A stretch of DNA of 64,000 nucleotides from Epiperipatus broadwayi (Eukaryota > Onychophora > Udeonychophora > Euonychophora > Peripatidae): assembly GCA_028023455.1 (NCBI GenBank), contig JAQFVV010012497.1:1180001-1244000 (forward strand), in the 5' to 3' direction. The translations under genes were made by a program, and so were the position numbers. Under the pieces are notes generated by a model that was given only the letters and a program-made list of their open reading frames with translations, was not told where the DNA came from and did no database searches. This document shows, in pieces, positions 1-13,346 of the stretch (its first letter is position 1; each line of letters opens with the position of its first letter).

Positions 1-1223
1 AATCTTCACCTTTATTAATCTTTCCATTATGCTCAGAATTCAAACTCAGCATGGGTATCACAATTAACTATCTTCAGGACCTTCCATAAATTTTACAGCA
101 ATAACAATATTTAATATAATCTCAATATATTTTTAAAATTCATTTCAATCAAGTTATTAGGATATTAAATAAGTATAATACATGTGTGTGGATATATATA
201 TTTAACTTTATTTTGTTTCATAAAATGAATAAATAAATTAGAAACTTCTTTAAAATTTAAAATAAACTTTAATAATATTTATTAATGAATAACAATTCAA
301 ATTTATTTCATATGACAAAAAAAGGGTATTTGTCGGTTAGACAGAGAAAGAATGCCACCAAGCAGCTGGCTTGTTAAACTGACAAGTACCATAGTCATTA
401 TTAAAAAATATAAAGTCTTTCATACAAGATAGTCATTTACACAACTAATAACAAACAAACATTATTATCTTAATTAAATTAGTAACAACAAAGTTCTGTC
501 ATGTCATAAATAAATTCAATATGAAGAATGGTAAAATCTTACCTTCATATTAAGTTTACTTTTATACTTCAGTTCTTATCGCAGTTCATACCTCAGTCAA
601 AACACTTTCATATAATACCTAAATTTTATTAAATATTAAAAAAAATTGACTTCATGATCTTCTATTCCTCTTCATTTAGTCTGTCTTAAATGAGTTATTC
701 CAATGGCAAACAGATTTCATTAACAAAGGAAATAAAATTAAATATTTTTAAATGGCGATTCACGAAGATAATATTTGTTCTATTCATTTCCATATTTGCA
801 AAGTCATGTTCATTAAAAAGAAAGTTCTTTATTCCTTGGTCATTCATCATCACAGAGGCAATCAAGATACCCAGTTGATCCAAAACATTCTTCGCGCATG
901 ATGTTGACATTTTCTTTTATGAATAAGGTCATTACCAATTGGAGTTTCATTTAAATTATATAGATGAAATTTATATAATTTTAGGCATTTTAATAGGAAT
1001 AAATAATTACATTTATCTTCAATTAAAACACTAGCATTATTTTCTATGACAAGCAGTGTTTACTCACAATGCATTTTTCTATAGGTATAATCTTCTTAAA
1101 TTAATTTTGGTTTGAGTAAATAAATGTTTTTTGAAAAAATTTATGTGTTTCAGAATTCCAAATTAGAACGATTTTATAAGCTTCTCTAATTAATAAAATA
1201 TATAATTTTGTTTTAAAAATATT
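1..1223. other. AT-rich sequence without recognised feature
   Basis: No convincing gene, RNA or repeat boundary is seen here. Short ORFs near 690-910 lie on both strands over the same bases and have neither family resemblance nor a coding bias I can detect, so they are treated as chance. Confidence 0.5.
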
Positions 1224-1225
1224 TA

Positions 1226-1636
1226 TCTATGAGGATCCTCCTGATTTATCCACTTTTTTCTAAGAGCAAAGTTGATTAGTGGTTTCCATACATTATGTAT
1301 AGTCACACAAGGTTGACATACAGGATTGTTTGCCATTGTCATATGACCACCATCATCACCACTTGCAAGAACATAAACTGATGATTAGAAGAGAGAAAAC
1401 AGGTATGTCTAATATAGTAGACCATGTATGTGCCAATGAACATATGTTCAATTGGGAAATTATAAAAATATTAGATAGAGAAAAAATGGTACAAAGAAGA
1501 AAATTTAAAAAAGATGCTCACATGACAATGGCTAACAATCCCATAAGTCAGCCTAATATGACTATATAATGTATGAAAACCACTATTCAAATTTGCTCTT
1601 AGAAAAAAGTGCAGAAATCAGGAGGAACCTCATAGA
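1226..1636. mobile_element. MITE with long terminal inverted repeats and TA target site
   Basis: The first and last roughly 125 bp are imperfect inverted copies of each other (left arm starts TCTATGAGGATCCTCCTGA, right arm ends TCAGGAGGAACCTCATAGA). The element is bounded by TA at 1224-1225 and TA at 1637-1638, as expected of Tc1/mariner-type transposition. The roughly 150 bp core has no transposase, so this is a non-autonomous MITE. The 79-codon ORF at 1330-1569 runs through both arm and core and is probably accidental. Confidence 0.8.
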
Positions 1637-2630
1637 TAAGTATATGAAATTTCTACTGACTGTTACCTTTGGTAAAATGGCTCAGTTGGTTAGGTAGGGT
1701 TTTAAATTACAGTATTATCAAAAAGAAAGTTAAGAATAAATAGGATGTAAGAAGCAAACAAAGGGTAGTTGATCTAGATATAAATATAGATGTGGAGAAA
1801 GAATGGGTCTATAAAATTAATTATAAACAAACTAATTGCAAATATAATAGGGAAGAGTCAAAAGAATTTATAAAAAAGTAGTAAGAAAGAAAGAAATTAT
1901 TAAATTGGTTATTTGAAAATGCAAAGTGGTAGAAGACCAGAAAAATGAAGGACTTGAGGTATTAGCAATGGTGGAAATTCATCTAAGAGAGGAAGAAAAA
2001 CCTATACTGAAAAATTTAGTATGGCAGGTATAAATAGAAAAAAAGAGGGTGGTAGTATAGGAATTATGTCAAAAAATATTTAAATACTGTAAAGGATCAA
2101 GAATATTTGTGGTTGGAGATAAGTTTAGAAAGATAAATGGATAATAGCTATAGTATATAGGGCACTGGAGACACCTAAGTATAATGGAATGGAACAGTAG
2201 CATATATAAATGCCTATTTACAGATATATAGAGTTTCAAAAAAATGGAAGAAAAATAATGTTTATAGGGAATACGAATGGGCATATTGAATAAATTGATG
2301 ACTTGGATAACAAGAATGGACAGCTTTTGGAAATTTTTTGTTAGAGAATAAATTTGAGCATTGGAAATTTGTCAAATATTTATGAGGGGCAATAGATATG
2401 GTCTATGAATAATGTGTATTGGACAATAAAGAGGGAAAGAATGAAGTATGGAAAATTAAAGTGTTTGATAATGAAGAGAGAATATATAATAGTGATCATA
2501 ATTTCCTTATAATGGAAATGGTTAGTAGTATGATGGAAAATATTAAAGTAGAAAGGATAGTGAAAGATGTGGATGGAGAGTGAATGACAAGAATAAGTTA
2601 GAAGAATATAAAATAAAAATAAAATAAATT

Positions 2631-2891
2631 ATGGAAGGGTTTGTTGGTGATGAATATAAGAACTGGGGTGGTGAAGTAGAAAAAGTGGCAAATAGGGTTT
2701 TAGGTGAAAATATTCAGAAAAATAAAAGTGATAGAAAAGTGAGAATTAGTAAAAGTGTAAAAGAAAAGAAGAAAGCATGCAGAGAATATATATGTGCTAT
2801 TAAAAACAAAGAAAGTGAAAAAGATCTTAATATTAAATGGGGAAATTATTTTAAAAAAAAGAAGTTGACTACAATAGATAATTATGTATAG
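2631..2891 (+). pseudogene. LINE ORF2 fragment, linker between endonuclease and RT
   Basis: This open stretch of 86 codons lies in the LINE between the endonuclease-like region and the reverse transcriptase. It is Lys/Glu-rich and likely helical, with no catalytic motif of its own. The reading continues in other frames on both sides, so it is a surviving piece of the LINE polyprotein and not a separate gene. Confidence 0.6.
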
Positions 2892-3306
2892 GGAATGAAA
2901 CTAAATAGTAAATTGTTGGAGGATATTAATAAAGGTGGAAGAGATACTAATAAAATTTTTTGGAAATATCTTAAAAGGAGAAATGGAGAAAGAAATAGTA
3001 TTACTAAATAGTGTGTAGCTCTAGAGAAGAATTTGAGACAATCTTAAATAAGTATGTAATGGATATAGAAAAGATGTTATATGTGAAGGACAGAGTGATA
3101 ACAAACATAACAACATATAGTAATGGAAATATTAGTTTGATAGATAATAGATTGATTGAGGCAGAGAAGAAGTTGAAAAGTGGAAAGATGAATGGACAGC
3201 GGAGATGGTGATTATCCTGGGAAATAGGGAAAAATTAAATCTATTATTATGTTTTAATAAGATGGCACAGAAGACAGCATTTCAAGACAGCTAGAATAAT
3301 ACAAGA

Positions 3307-4003
3307 ATGAGGTTATTATTTAAAAGAAATGGTAAGGGCCATAAAAAGATAAACAATTATAGACTAGTAGTGGTAATGTCAGTGGAATATAAAGATTTTG
3401 CATATATGGTGGCTGGAAGAGTGGTGAAATGGATGGAAGAAAATAATATAATGGGAAAAATTCAAGAAGGGTTTACAATGGATAGACATATAGGAGATAG
3501 TTTTTTTTTGTAATCACATAACTTATAGACATAAATAGAAATACAGGTAGGCAGTTATATATGATCTTTATATATAGAGAGAAGGCATATGATAGAGGAA
3601 ATACAAATAGATTAAGGGTGAATTTAATAAATTTGGGAATGAATGGAGCTTTAGTGGATTTTATTAAGAGATTGTACAAAAATAATTACTATATGTATCA
3701 ATTAGGAAATATATAATCAGTAAAAGTTAAAAGTAGAGTGGGACTAAGGCAAGGATGCCCTATATCACCTACTTTGTTTTGTTATATTTGAGAGAAATGG
3801 AGAGAACAATAGAAAGACTAGAAAAAGGGGTAGAGACACTATTAATAGATGGCAAGGGAATGTATATATTATCAGGTTTTTTATTTGCTGATATTTGTTT
3901 GTGCACAGAAAGTAGGGAAGATATGGAAGTTGTCCTGAAGACTTGTGCAAGGATGAGAAAAGAGATGGGATTAAATTTAGTGAAGAAAAATCAAAAGGTA
4001 TGA
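3307..4003 (+). pseudogene. LINE reverse transcriptase remnant, copy 1
   Basis: Fragments in more than one frame give the fingers and palm of a LINE reverse transcriptase: the N-terminal NNYR block at 3307-3513, then a GLRQGCPISP block and an LFADICLC box within 3720-4003. The active-site pair of aspartates is reduced to one by loss of a codon relative to the expected FADD. Parallel wording with the copy at 54459-55274 shows both derive from one family. Replication function is lost. Confidence 0.8.
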
Positions 4004-4220
4004 TGATAAATGCTGGGGAAAGAAAAGAGAAAGAATTTTTCTTGGGGGATATAAAGTTAAATGTTGTGAATAGGTATAACTATTCAGGAATCATCTTAAG
4101 TAATTAGAGAACTTGATTGCATGAATGGGAGAAAAAATTGATAAATGAAGCAAAGAAAAAAAAAGAGATTGATGAAGAAATTAACAGTGTTTTTATATAA
4201 TAAATATGATGTAGCAAGAA

Positions 4221-5053
4221 TTGTATAAAAGTGTTGGATTATTATATGGTAACAATGTGTTATGTGTTAGTAAAGGAGTTTTGGATTACTTAGAAAAAGT
4301 GCAAAGAGAAGTAGGAAGACATGCATTAAATGCAGATGTATGGATGGCAAAGAAGGCAATTCAAGGAGAAAATGGGAAGGTCAAGTTTTTATATGAGAGA
4401 TGCAAAATGTAAAATAAAAATGTTCAGTAGATTGCAATTTATGGATAATAAGAGAATAGCCAAAATAGTAATTAATCGAGTTACTAGTAAAGGACAAGCA
4501 ACAAGATGTGTGAGAAAGGGAATATGGTATGTAGAATATTTGGATAAAGACTTTATGTCAGTATACTTGTACAAAAAGTGGGATGATTGTGTTAGAAAGA
4601 TTGTTCACTGTTATAGTGGCAAATAATGGGATAGAAGAATAGATGCATTAATAAAAAATAGGGAGCTAGAGAGATGGAAAACTAATATGAAGGGTAAAAA
4701 GAATCTAAATATATATAGAAGTAAACAGAATATTGTGTGTGAATTAATTTACGATAAAAGCAAGGGAAGTAGTCTACTGTTTATGACTTGAACAGGATCA
4801 TTAGCAAGCAAGGGAATATACACATAAATGGAGAATTGTGGTTGATTTATTCTGCAAGTTATGCATGGGAGGCATAGAGAACAGTAGGCATTTGCTAATT
4901 GAATGTAAATGTTTACAAACAGAAAGGGTACAAATAATGAAGTTGTGGGAGAATAAATATAAATTAAGTGATTATACAGAATGTGGATTCTTGGTCTTTT
5001 TGCTGGTTTTGAAAAAAATAAAAGGGGGTGTAGATATAAGGGCCATGGAGTGA
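4221..5053 (+). pseudogene. LINE C-terminal domain with Cys/His knuckle, copy 1
   Basis: Open stretches at 4221-4412, 4330-4626 and 4838-5053 in shifting frames are the region downstream of RT. The last carries C-x2-C then H-x5-C spacing (CKLCMGG...HLLIEC), a common C-terminal feature of APE LINE proteins. Frame changes between the stretches show decay. Confidence 0.7.
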
Positions 5054-5225
5054 ACAAAGATGATATTATGGAAATGGGATAGAGCAGGATAGAGAAGAAT
5101 ATGGGAAAACTTAGATTAGGGAATGGAAAGGAAAAGTGAGGTGGCTAACAGGTTTTTATGGATATAGTGGCTGAGAGAATCCTGACTTCGATAAAGGAGT
5201 AGCCATATCACATCACATCATCACG

Positions 5226-8019
5226 TTATAATTAAAAGAAGACATCTTTATAGATTCCTATAAAAAATGAAAACTAGTTTGATGCTGTAAATAAATTTTA
5301 TTTAATCTTAAGTCTCATCAATTTTATTTAAAATTGATCAATAATTTATATTTTACAAATGAAGACAATATTATGGACAATTTAAAACTTGAAAATTGAT
5401 TTTCTGAAATAAAATGATATATTTTTGATTATTTCTCTTTCTAGTATGCACTTTTGACACATTGTTACAGTACACAACAAGCACACAGACAAGAAAAAGT
5501 GTCAGTTCACACGACTAATTACGATATATGTGTATTTGGGACTCTTTTTTTAAAATTTAATTCATTACAAAGTGAAATATCTCCTACAAAAAGTAGGTCA
5601 TTGGTTTTTCAGTGATTAAAATATAATAATACTGTCCTTTAATCGTTACATAGTAGTTTGATATTAATCATAATCTGACTAACTGACAGTTGATTTATCA
5701 ATATTTCTGTTATTGCAATGATTGACAATATTGAATGAAATGCTTACAGGTAGGTTATTCACATGATACCAATGCCCAGCATCACATCATCCCTCTAATT
5801 TAAATGTAATTTTCTCTAAAACCAATTATATTAGATAGCATTACAATACTTCACCATTATTTACAGATTATTAGCAACTCATAAATGAGTATAGTCATCT
5901 ATTTTTTTTTAAAAAAAAAAAAAAACTACAATTATGCAGCAATAAAAAGTTAAAGATCGGATATAAAATGGTTATGTAAATATAAAAATGTTCACATATA
6001 TACTGTTCTTTTAATCTGTTCCTTTTTGATATTTTGCAATTCTGTATTTTGAATTTTTTTTGAAAGACTTCCCACTTCAATGAATTTCATAATAAGATGA
6101 CCTATACAATTATACCGCATAGATTCAATGATTATCACAAACAATATTCTGAAGAATATACAAATTGCTTTTTTTGACCTTGGAATTATATTTTTAGAAT
6201 TAAATGAATCAACCTTAATTGAAAATTTTCTAGCACTTAAGTCAAAAAGCATCCAGATCTCTTTCCATACAATGATTTGGGAAAAATAACAATCTTATGT
6301 AAAAAAATTTTTCTCTGTGATAAAATATCCCCACCCCCTTTTTTTAATAACTAAATGCAGCAAAATTGTACTTTTTATCCAAATCTGCTTTTCTATTTAA
6401 AATGCTACCAAGAATTCGCAAACAGATAACTATCCAATCTAAAAATCGTTAACGTTGTATGGAGTAAAAAATAGAAGTGTATATACAATTTATACAAAGG
6501 AAAAAAAAAATAACATAAGTAAACAATACTTTAAATATATATATTCCCAACTTAAGCAGCAAAATTAACTAAAACTGAATAAAACATTTACTTGAGCAAA
6601 AATAATTGCAATAATACAGAAGAGATTAGTACTGACTTTTCTGTAACCCTTCCTGGTGGCTGTGACAGGGTTATTTTTCTTGAAGAGTTTATCTAATTTG
6701 CAATGTTTGACATTTTAACATTATAGTATTTGAAAACTGGTATTTAACTGATTATTTTTCTTTTTTAAAAACAAATAATTATTTGTCTGTGAAAACAATG
6801 TTTACTTTATATCTACTATATTTGTTTATTTATTAAAAAACAAAAACATATTTATTGATAATTCTTTTGCCTCAAAGCTTAAAAAAGAAAAAAAATACAG
6901 AAATAAAAAAAGATATGCAAAATGAAACTTGAAGACACCGCTAAAGAATAGAGTTTACTAAGTTACGAGATAAAAGCAATCTGTCAAAATTAATAACGTT
7001 TAAAGGATGATATTAGATAAAAATATGGAATTATGCCAAAGTAATGAAACATTTACGTATGTATAGTTTGGAACCTTTAATAAGTTCATTGCTTTGCTTT
7101 CCCATAATTTGGGGTAATAAAATAAAATATAAATGCTATATAAAAAAGATTTATAAAAAGTGAAAGAAAACATTGAAAGATAGTCCTTAACACGAGAATA
7201 AATGTGTATATTCCAGGACACAAATGATAAGAATTAATAATAAGATGGTTAATAATATGTCGATCAACATTTTGAAAGATAAGCCTAAAAAATCATTTTA
7301 AGATAGATATATACAATATCAATACTTTATTCTCGACCGAATTACTTAAAGTGACAATTCACAACTTCCGTAATGGAATAAAAAATTACAAGAGTTTCTG
7401 GGGAGCTATAGTAATTCTTCCATATTTAAATGATTTTATAGATTTGATTTATGTTTTCATATGGGGGGAGGGAATAATTTTTTTGGACACAAGCAAAATA
7501 TTCGTATTTCAGTTTTTTGTTGAGATAGAAATAAATCACAAATGGATAAAAGGTTTTAAAAAAATCTATATCGAATAAGTTATTTAAGAGTTAGAATGAA
7601 CTCATAATTCATAACGTAAATTATGAATATGATTTATTTAATTCATAACTAGGAGTCAAATCAATCCAAACATGAGAATTCATTCTGCAAAAGTGTCATT
7701 TGGATAATGCTTAACTCAGTAGAATCAAATAATATAGACATATATGTACATATAATAAATTTGTGAATACATTATGAAAAACATTTGAGATGAATGAAAT
7801 GAGAAGTTATGACAGGTAGTCACTGATGATGATTATTATGATCAAGCAGTAACACTTGATTGTTGTCAGTGGTAGTTTACATTACTTAACTCATTTTTCC
7901 TTTTTATATAAATTTATTCTGCTTTCTTAATAATTAGTCATACTTCATAAATTTTAATAAGCATATCAGTTATTAAACTTGCTGTCTAAAACTTCACTTA
8001 TCAATACTAATGCACAATA
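5226..8019. other. AT-rich intergenic sequence, no gene seen
   Basis: Contains T-run/A-run junctions (for example near 5900-5926) and short chance ORFs on both strands at 5895-6252, 7000-7221 and 7351-7578 without recognisable protein motifs. I see no RNA gene or bounded mobile element. Confidence 0.5.
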
Positions 8020-8680
8020 TATATAATAAAGTAATGAAATAATATTACAGTGAAGAAATTTGATAAGTTTCTATAAATATATATATATATTATTTTCTTA
8101 AATGGTAAGCCAGACTTTTGATACAGAGTATCTTTGTCAGAGCATGACTGGATAAAATTAGTAAGAATATTGGCATTTCCATTTGCAGATGAATTAAACA
8201 GGTCTCTGATTTTAATAAATCTGCATGTGTGAATATATGTGTGAAAATCAGTCAGGCAATTGACTATGCTGTTGAATTAAATGACCAGTGTTTGCCTCAA
8301 AAAGCAACAACGAAAAACGTACAATTAAAGAAGTGTAGCACGTAATTTCAAAAATGCCATAAATTTAAGAATCAATAGTGCTCCCCTTAGCAAACACTGA
8401 CCATTTATATTAACAACATAGTTAATTGCCTGACTGATTTTCACACATATATATTCACTCATGCAAATATGCAAATTTATTAAAATCAGAAGCCAGTTTA
8501 ATTCACCTGCAAGTGAAAATGCCAATATTCTTAATAATTTTATATCAGTCATGCTATGACAAAGATACTTCTTATCAAAAACCTGGCTTAACATTTAAGA
8601 AAATAATATATATATATTTATATCAAACTTATCAAATCTCTTCACTATAATATTATTTCATTACTCTATTACACATTATC
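8020..8680. mobile_element. Foldback element with about 290 bp inverted arms
   Basis: The left arm (about 8020-8305) and right arm (about 8379-8680) are diverged inverted copies separated by roughly 70 bp. Matching landmarks are GTAATGAAATAATATTA on the left and its complement near 8648-8665, an ACACATATAT block, and CAGTGTTTGC against GCAAACACTG at the inner ends. No protein is encoded; the 89-codon ORF on the minus strand within the right arm is incidental. This is likely a non-autonomous hairpin transposon. Confidence 0.75.
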
Positions 8681-9224
8681 TACAGTATATGCTCATTATT
8701 ATTTACATACTCAAAATATTTTGATTTGACCAATACATTTCTTTTATCAATTCCATAATATCACAACTATCCAACAGCAATGAAAGTAGACTACCTTCCA
8801 AAATAATCTTCACTCCTTAGGTGATTTTTAACACAAACATATAGAATAATTCAACTTGATCTCTCTTTCACTATTTGTATTTAAAATTTGATACATATAA
8901 ATATATATGAAAAGGAAAATGATCCCCAAGATGCATTTTATATTGAAGTATCACTCTTCAGTTGACCCAAGTCACAATTTCTTACATGTGATTTCATAAT
9001 TTGCTTCAGAATTGATCAAAACTGCATTATTACATATTAATGTATAAGAGCAATACTTTTTGCATTTACAACTTTCATGCCAACCACTCCAGTTAAACAT
9101 ATTAATGTTGATCATAGATCAGATATAAGCTTTAAGCCACAGTTAAAGAATAATATTTTTTTTTATAGTGTGTATGTATAAAATCTGTCCATTAAAGTTC
9201 CAAGATATGCTATCTTAATATAAA

Positions 9225-9350
9225 CCAAGCACTGATTATATATATATATGTTTGTGTGTGTGTGGAAGATGATGATCTGGACCAACTGATAAGTGTTGGT
9301 TCAGTATGAAATACATATACTGGAGATCATCTACCTTTTTTACATGTATG
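9225..9350 (+). repeat. Dispersed repeat related to 62287-62405
   Basis: An AT/GT run is followed by a segment containing GTGTTGGTTCAGTATGAAAT and GGAGATCAT. The same order (AT run, GTGCTGGTTCAGCATGAAAT, TTGGAGATTAT) occurs at 62287-62405. Two copies share the layout, so this is a dispersed repeat; class unknown. Confidence 0.6.
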
Positions 9351-9464
9351 AGATCAAGTGTATTGGTTGTATGAGATACAGTGGATAGCTGAAGGGGTTT
9401 GAAAATCTGTTCAAATCTCCAATAATTATATAAGTAAATAATAATTAACTTAGATTATGTGTAA

Positions 9465-9567
9465 CTGAACAGGGAGTAACTTAAGCTTTTAATGAGTTAT
9501 AACATAAATAAACGCTCCAAAAAGAAGTTATACAACTCATTGGAAGCTTCAGTTTCTTTTTGTTCAG
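9465..9567. repeat. Small inverted repeat
   Basis: About 40 bp arms: CTGAACAGGGAGTAACTTAA on the left is matched by the complement of the segment ending TTCTTTTTGTTCAG at 9567, and AATGAGTTATAAC by GTTATACAACTCATT. It may be a short MITE; no target duplication was identified. Confidence 0.65.
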
Positions 9568-10024
9568 GTATATATATATATTAGATGCATAAATATCCAG
9601 ATTCAGGTGTCAAATGATGACATTTAGTGATTATTAATGGTAGTTTAACTTCTCTTTCTCTCTTCAACATTATTTGTTATATTTAATAGTTTTAACATTA
9701 GTATTTTAATAATTACATTTGCAAAGTTAATATCTTTTTACATATACAAAATAATAATTAGATTTTATGCCAATGCAATATTAACTGAAAATGGTATAGA
9801 AGATAACATTATATCAATTTACATTTTTATTGTTGTAAATAGATGTAGAATTCAGTAGATAATATGACCCAAAGTGATATATATATCAATGCATACTCAG
9901 AATATAAATGTTATCTAGCTACTATTGATGACTTATAATTAAATGTAATATATTCTCAAACTGTTTGCTACTCTATAAAAAAAAAAAAAAAAAACCTTCT
10001 TGAATAAATAAACAAATGGATAAT

Positions 10025-10140
10025 CAAATGATTTTTGCTCAGAAGTTTATAAGAAGTTCAAGCACTAGAAGAGGCAATGCTGGGTGGTGATCCATGGATC
10101 TCGATCGCCAGATATCATCACTCTACCACCTGACCAAGAA
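10025..10140 (-). repeat. SINE-like repeat copy, reverse orientation
   Basis: Reads on the minus strand in the order ...GATCCATGGATC... then (toward its 3' end) TTATAAACTTCTGAGCAAAA and CATTTGATTA. The same block order recurs in both orientations across the window (for example 37520-37640 plus, 36785-36900 minus). It ends in an AT-rich tail. A tRNA-related head is possible but not proven. Confidence 0.6.
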
Positions 10141-11329
10141 ATACAAGGCATGATTTAATAGTTACTGCATATCATTTGCTTTCTCACATTTTGTACTTTG
10201 AGTCTTCTGGAGGATGCTTGAAATTTTTTTCAAATCACCAAATAATTTAAGATTTTCTTTTCAGATAGCCAACCCCATAATAAACCCATATAATTATCTA
10301 GTATTAATCATAAAATGGGTATCATTATTTAAAATAGTTATACCCAGTTTGCAAAACACAGATTTTGGTGTTCTGTGATTGTATTATTGATTAATTATTA
10401 AGTGTTTTGATTTTGCTTTAACTTTCTGTTTTTAAGTTTGTATATTAAATATGATACTTCATTAAAACTAATGCACAATCTTTTGTATTTATTTAGATTG
10501 CTGTTTACTTGCTTCTACCCACTAACATTAGTATGTTCAATAAAAAACATATTTCATATTCCAGTCACCATTTGTATTATAGTTTATGAATAACAGCTTG
10601 AGATTTTAATATGACATAATAGCTAGTGAATAATAATTTATATATAGTTGAAAAAAGTAGACCTTTATTGTAAAAAAAATTGGAAACTTTTGAGAGAGAG
10701 ATTAATGATCTTTGGTTAATCCAAATTTGTCAGATGAAAGATATTATAAAATGATATAGTGTTCTTTATATGAGATACAGAAGATATATTTCAATTGGCA
10801 TAACTTATCTTTACATTTTATATTCTTTGGCTGATGACATTTAAATTATTTATGGACTATTATTTCAAAAATCTTATTGTGTATAGACTGGTTTTAATAA
10901 TGCAGTTGATAATTACTGTAGTGTGATTTGACTCAATAGTACAAATATAAAGAGTTTAATCTTCATAACCTGTTTTAATAATAATTTTTTCGATGAACCA
11001 TAACAGCAATGCTTCATATTACAGCGTAGTGGAATACAGTGAGAGAGAAGGCAATTCACTATTTTGTAAGTTTTACAATAATGGCAAATATCAAACTCAG
11101 GGATACTATTAAGAGTTATTTCTTTTTTATATTATTATATGTATATGAATTAATAATATTAGTGATATCTATGTATAATCTGTAGAACTAAACAAAAAAT
11201 TTGTGTCAACAAGAAAGAAAAAATAATATTAACAGTCACCATTACACATTGTTTCTACTTTTTCATTTTATTTTTTTAACAAAAAGTAAAAAAAAAAGTC
11301 TTCAAGTAAATAATATTAATAATAATCAA

Positions 11330-11400
11330 ATGGTTTTATTGCTCAGGAATTTATAAGTGATTCAAATACAGGAAGTCTCAGAATAAACTTTCTTCTATGA
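11330..11400 (-). repeat. SINE-like repeat fragment, reverse orientation
   Basis: Contains the complement of the family's 3' block (AATCAAATGG, then TTGCTCAGGAATTTATAAG). The head is missing or too diverged to see. Confidence 0.5.
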
Positions 11401-12079
11401 ACTTTGAGTTCCAGAAATTGTACCAAAACATGCAAAGCATTTAAATAAATAAAAACTTATAATTAATTTAGAACATCCTTACAATTCATTCAACTGTATC
11501 AAAAATAAGTTTATATATAAAAGAAATTGTTGACTTTTGATATATTTAATTAATTAAGTGCAGGAAACTACAAATCACTTATAAAAAATTTCAATGAGCT
11601 ATACGGCCTAATCCAGTGGTAGAGTGAAAGATTAAAGAGCTAAAGATCTATGAATAACAATTAAATTTGTTTTTTTTGGAACTCTAACTTTGCATGACTT
11701 TCCGAACAATGACCATTCAATTTTTTTATTCAAATTCCAATCAAATTTTTTGAATTTTTTTTCTAAATGTAGTACCATAAGTAGGCAACATTATATTTTT
11801 GTAAAAAAAAAAGTAGTCTTACAAAATATTCAAAATTTTGTAACACAAAACAATACTACTTCAAAAAACAGATTAAGAATCATTTTTTTACATAATCAGT
11901 TTCATTTTTTTATTTTAAGAAAATTATATGATTTTATTATTTTTTATATATAAAACATCAAATAATATATTTGAAATAAAAAGTATAATTGTAGATTTAA
12001 TATTGCTATTAAATATGCACTATATATACGCAGCAACGTTTGTTCATAAAAACATAATCACTATAAAGATTATATGATT

Positions 12080-12200
12080 TGATACAGTCTAAAATGGCAG
12101 GTTTTGGAGTTTAAGATCCATGGGTCACAGACTAGCACTGTCACTTCCAACACCCAAACTTTCTATGAACTACCAAGCAAAACCATTTGACTATTTATTG
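12080..12200 (+). repeat. SINE-like repeat copy
   Basis: Has the family's order of blocks: GGAGTTTAAGATCCATGGGT, then CTTCCAACACCCAAAC, then TATGAACTACCAAGCAAAA, then CCATTTGACTATT. Confidence 0.6.
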
Positions 12201-13171
12201 GTATAAAGAACTTTGGTATTTTAAAAGAATTATATTTTTGACATTTTGCACCATATCACCAAATTATTGTTCATGATAATATAGAAAATGAAAATATTGA
12301 TGTTAAAAAAATTGTGTTATGCACTGGTTTTTAGATGTATGTTGTATAATGAAAGGATGTACACTGATGAATTTTAAAAATAAATATTAAATTAAATAGT
12401 TTACTATTTTAATTTCAAACAGCATATTTTGGATAATATTTCGGTAGTTATGGATAATTCAACCGATGACGTATTAAACTTACCGATTTCACTTCCGGTA
12501 GACATCGTCAATTTTTGCATGACAACATTGTCATGGCAACCAAGTGACTGACGTGATTAATCCATCAGAGAGTCAATTTTTTTTTTTCACCCGCGAGATT
12601 TAAAATTCGTAGAGAGGTTTGGGAAATTTTTTGATTTTTCTGTCTATTGTGATTTTGCTATCCACGGCACCACAATTACTTTTTTGAGCTCTTAATTCGG
12701 GTAAAGTGTTTTATTTATCTGTTTATTTTAAATTTGCAAAAATTTTTTGTTAATATTTCTACAATTCTCAAACTTACATTGAATTACGTTTAATGTGTAA
12801 ATAATTTTCAATAATTTTTTTAAACAAATTAGCAATATACAGTACGTTTTTAAAATTACCAAATGCATGTGATATCACGTTTTCTCCAAGGCTGCCATTA
12901 ATGCCAGATTCGCATTAATTCGGGTAAAGTGTTTTATTTGTTTATTTTAAATTTACAAAAATTTTTTGTTAATATTTCTACAATTCTCAAACTTATTTAC
13001 AAAAAATATTTGTTAATATTTCTACAATTCTCAAACTTACATTGAATTACGTTTTAATTTTATTTTTAATTTCTGAATTATATCATACAGGAAATTTTTT
13101 TTCGTAAATTCATCAGCAATTATAAAAATTACAGCTATGAGAGTAATACAATGTCTGATATACATGTACGC

Positions 13172-13220
13172 TGAGCCTTCGGCTCAACAAAAACATTGGA
13201 GGCCCCAGCGCTACGCGCTG
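13172..13220. repeat. Pair of tight GC-rich hairpins
   Basis: TGAGCC-TTC-GGCTCA at 13172-13186 and CAGCGC-TAC-GCGCTG at 13206-13220 are two perfect 6-bp stems with 3-base loops, about 20 bases apart, inside the 12451-13543 element. They stand out from the AT-rich surroundings. Confidence 0.85.
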
Positions 13221-13346
13221 TATTTTATAATTGAGCATAATATTTTAACACATGCATGTACATTTTTTTTTTTGTATTTTTTTTTAGTATTTGCTTGACC
13301 TGCATCAGATTTTTTTTCATTTTTGAATAGTTTTTATCATGTGACC

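Larger units (their letters stand above)
1660..5225 (+). mobile_element. APE-type LINE retrotransposon, degenerate copy 1
   Basis: A non-LTR retrotransposon read on the plus strand and broken by many stops and frameshifts. The 5' part (about 1920-2520) resembles an apurinic-like endonuclease and keeps a Ser-Asp-His-Asn motif at 2491-2502. Reverse transcriptase follows (about 3300-4010): NNYR then a V-S-V block, a WMEEN-Nx-MG block, GLRQGCPISP near 3740-3770, and a degraded active-site box read as LFADICLC near 3880. A C-terminal Cys/His region lies near 4840-4920 (CKLCMGG...H...C). The 3' end is a short TCACA/ATC-rich tail, as in the second copy at 54340-56446. The 5' boundary is approximate. 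One Asp codon of the FADD box is missing, so this copy is inactive. Confidence 0.85.

Noticed and set aside
1330-1569. 79-codon ORF with a His-rich start
   Set aside because: Lies across the arm and core of a MITE; the His run comes from a short CATCAC repeat.
1675-1720. tRNA-like A box (ATGGCTCAGTTGGTTAGG) at the 5' side of LINE copy 1
   Set aside because: Matches an A box by eye but has no B box at the right distance and no cloverleaf; probably chance or part of the LINE 5' region.
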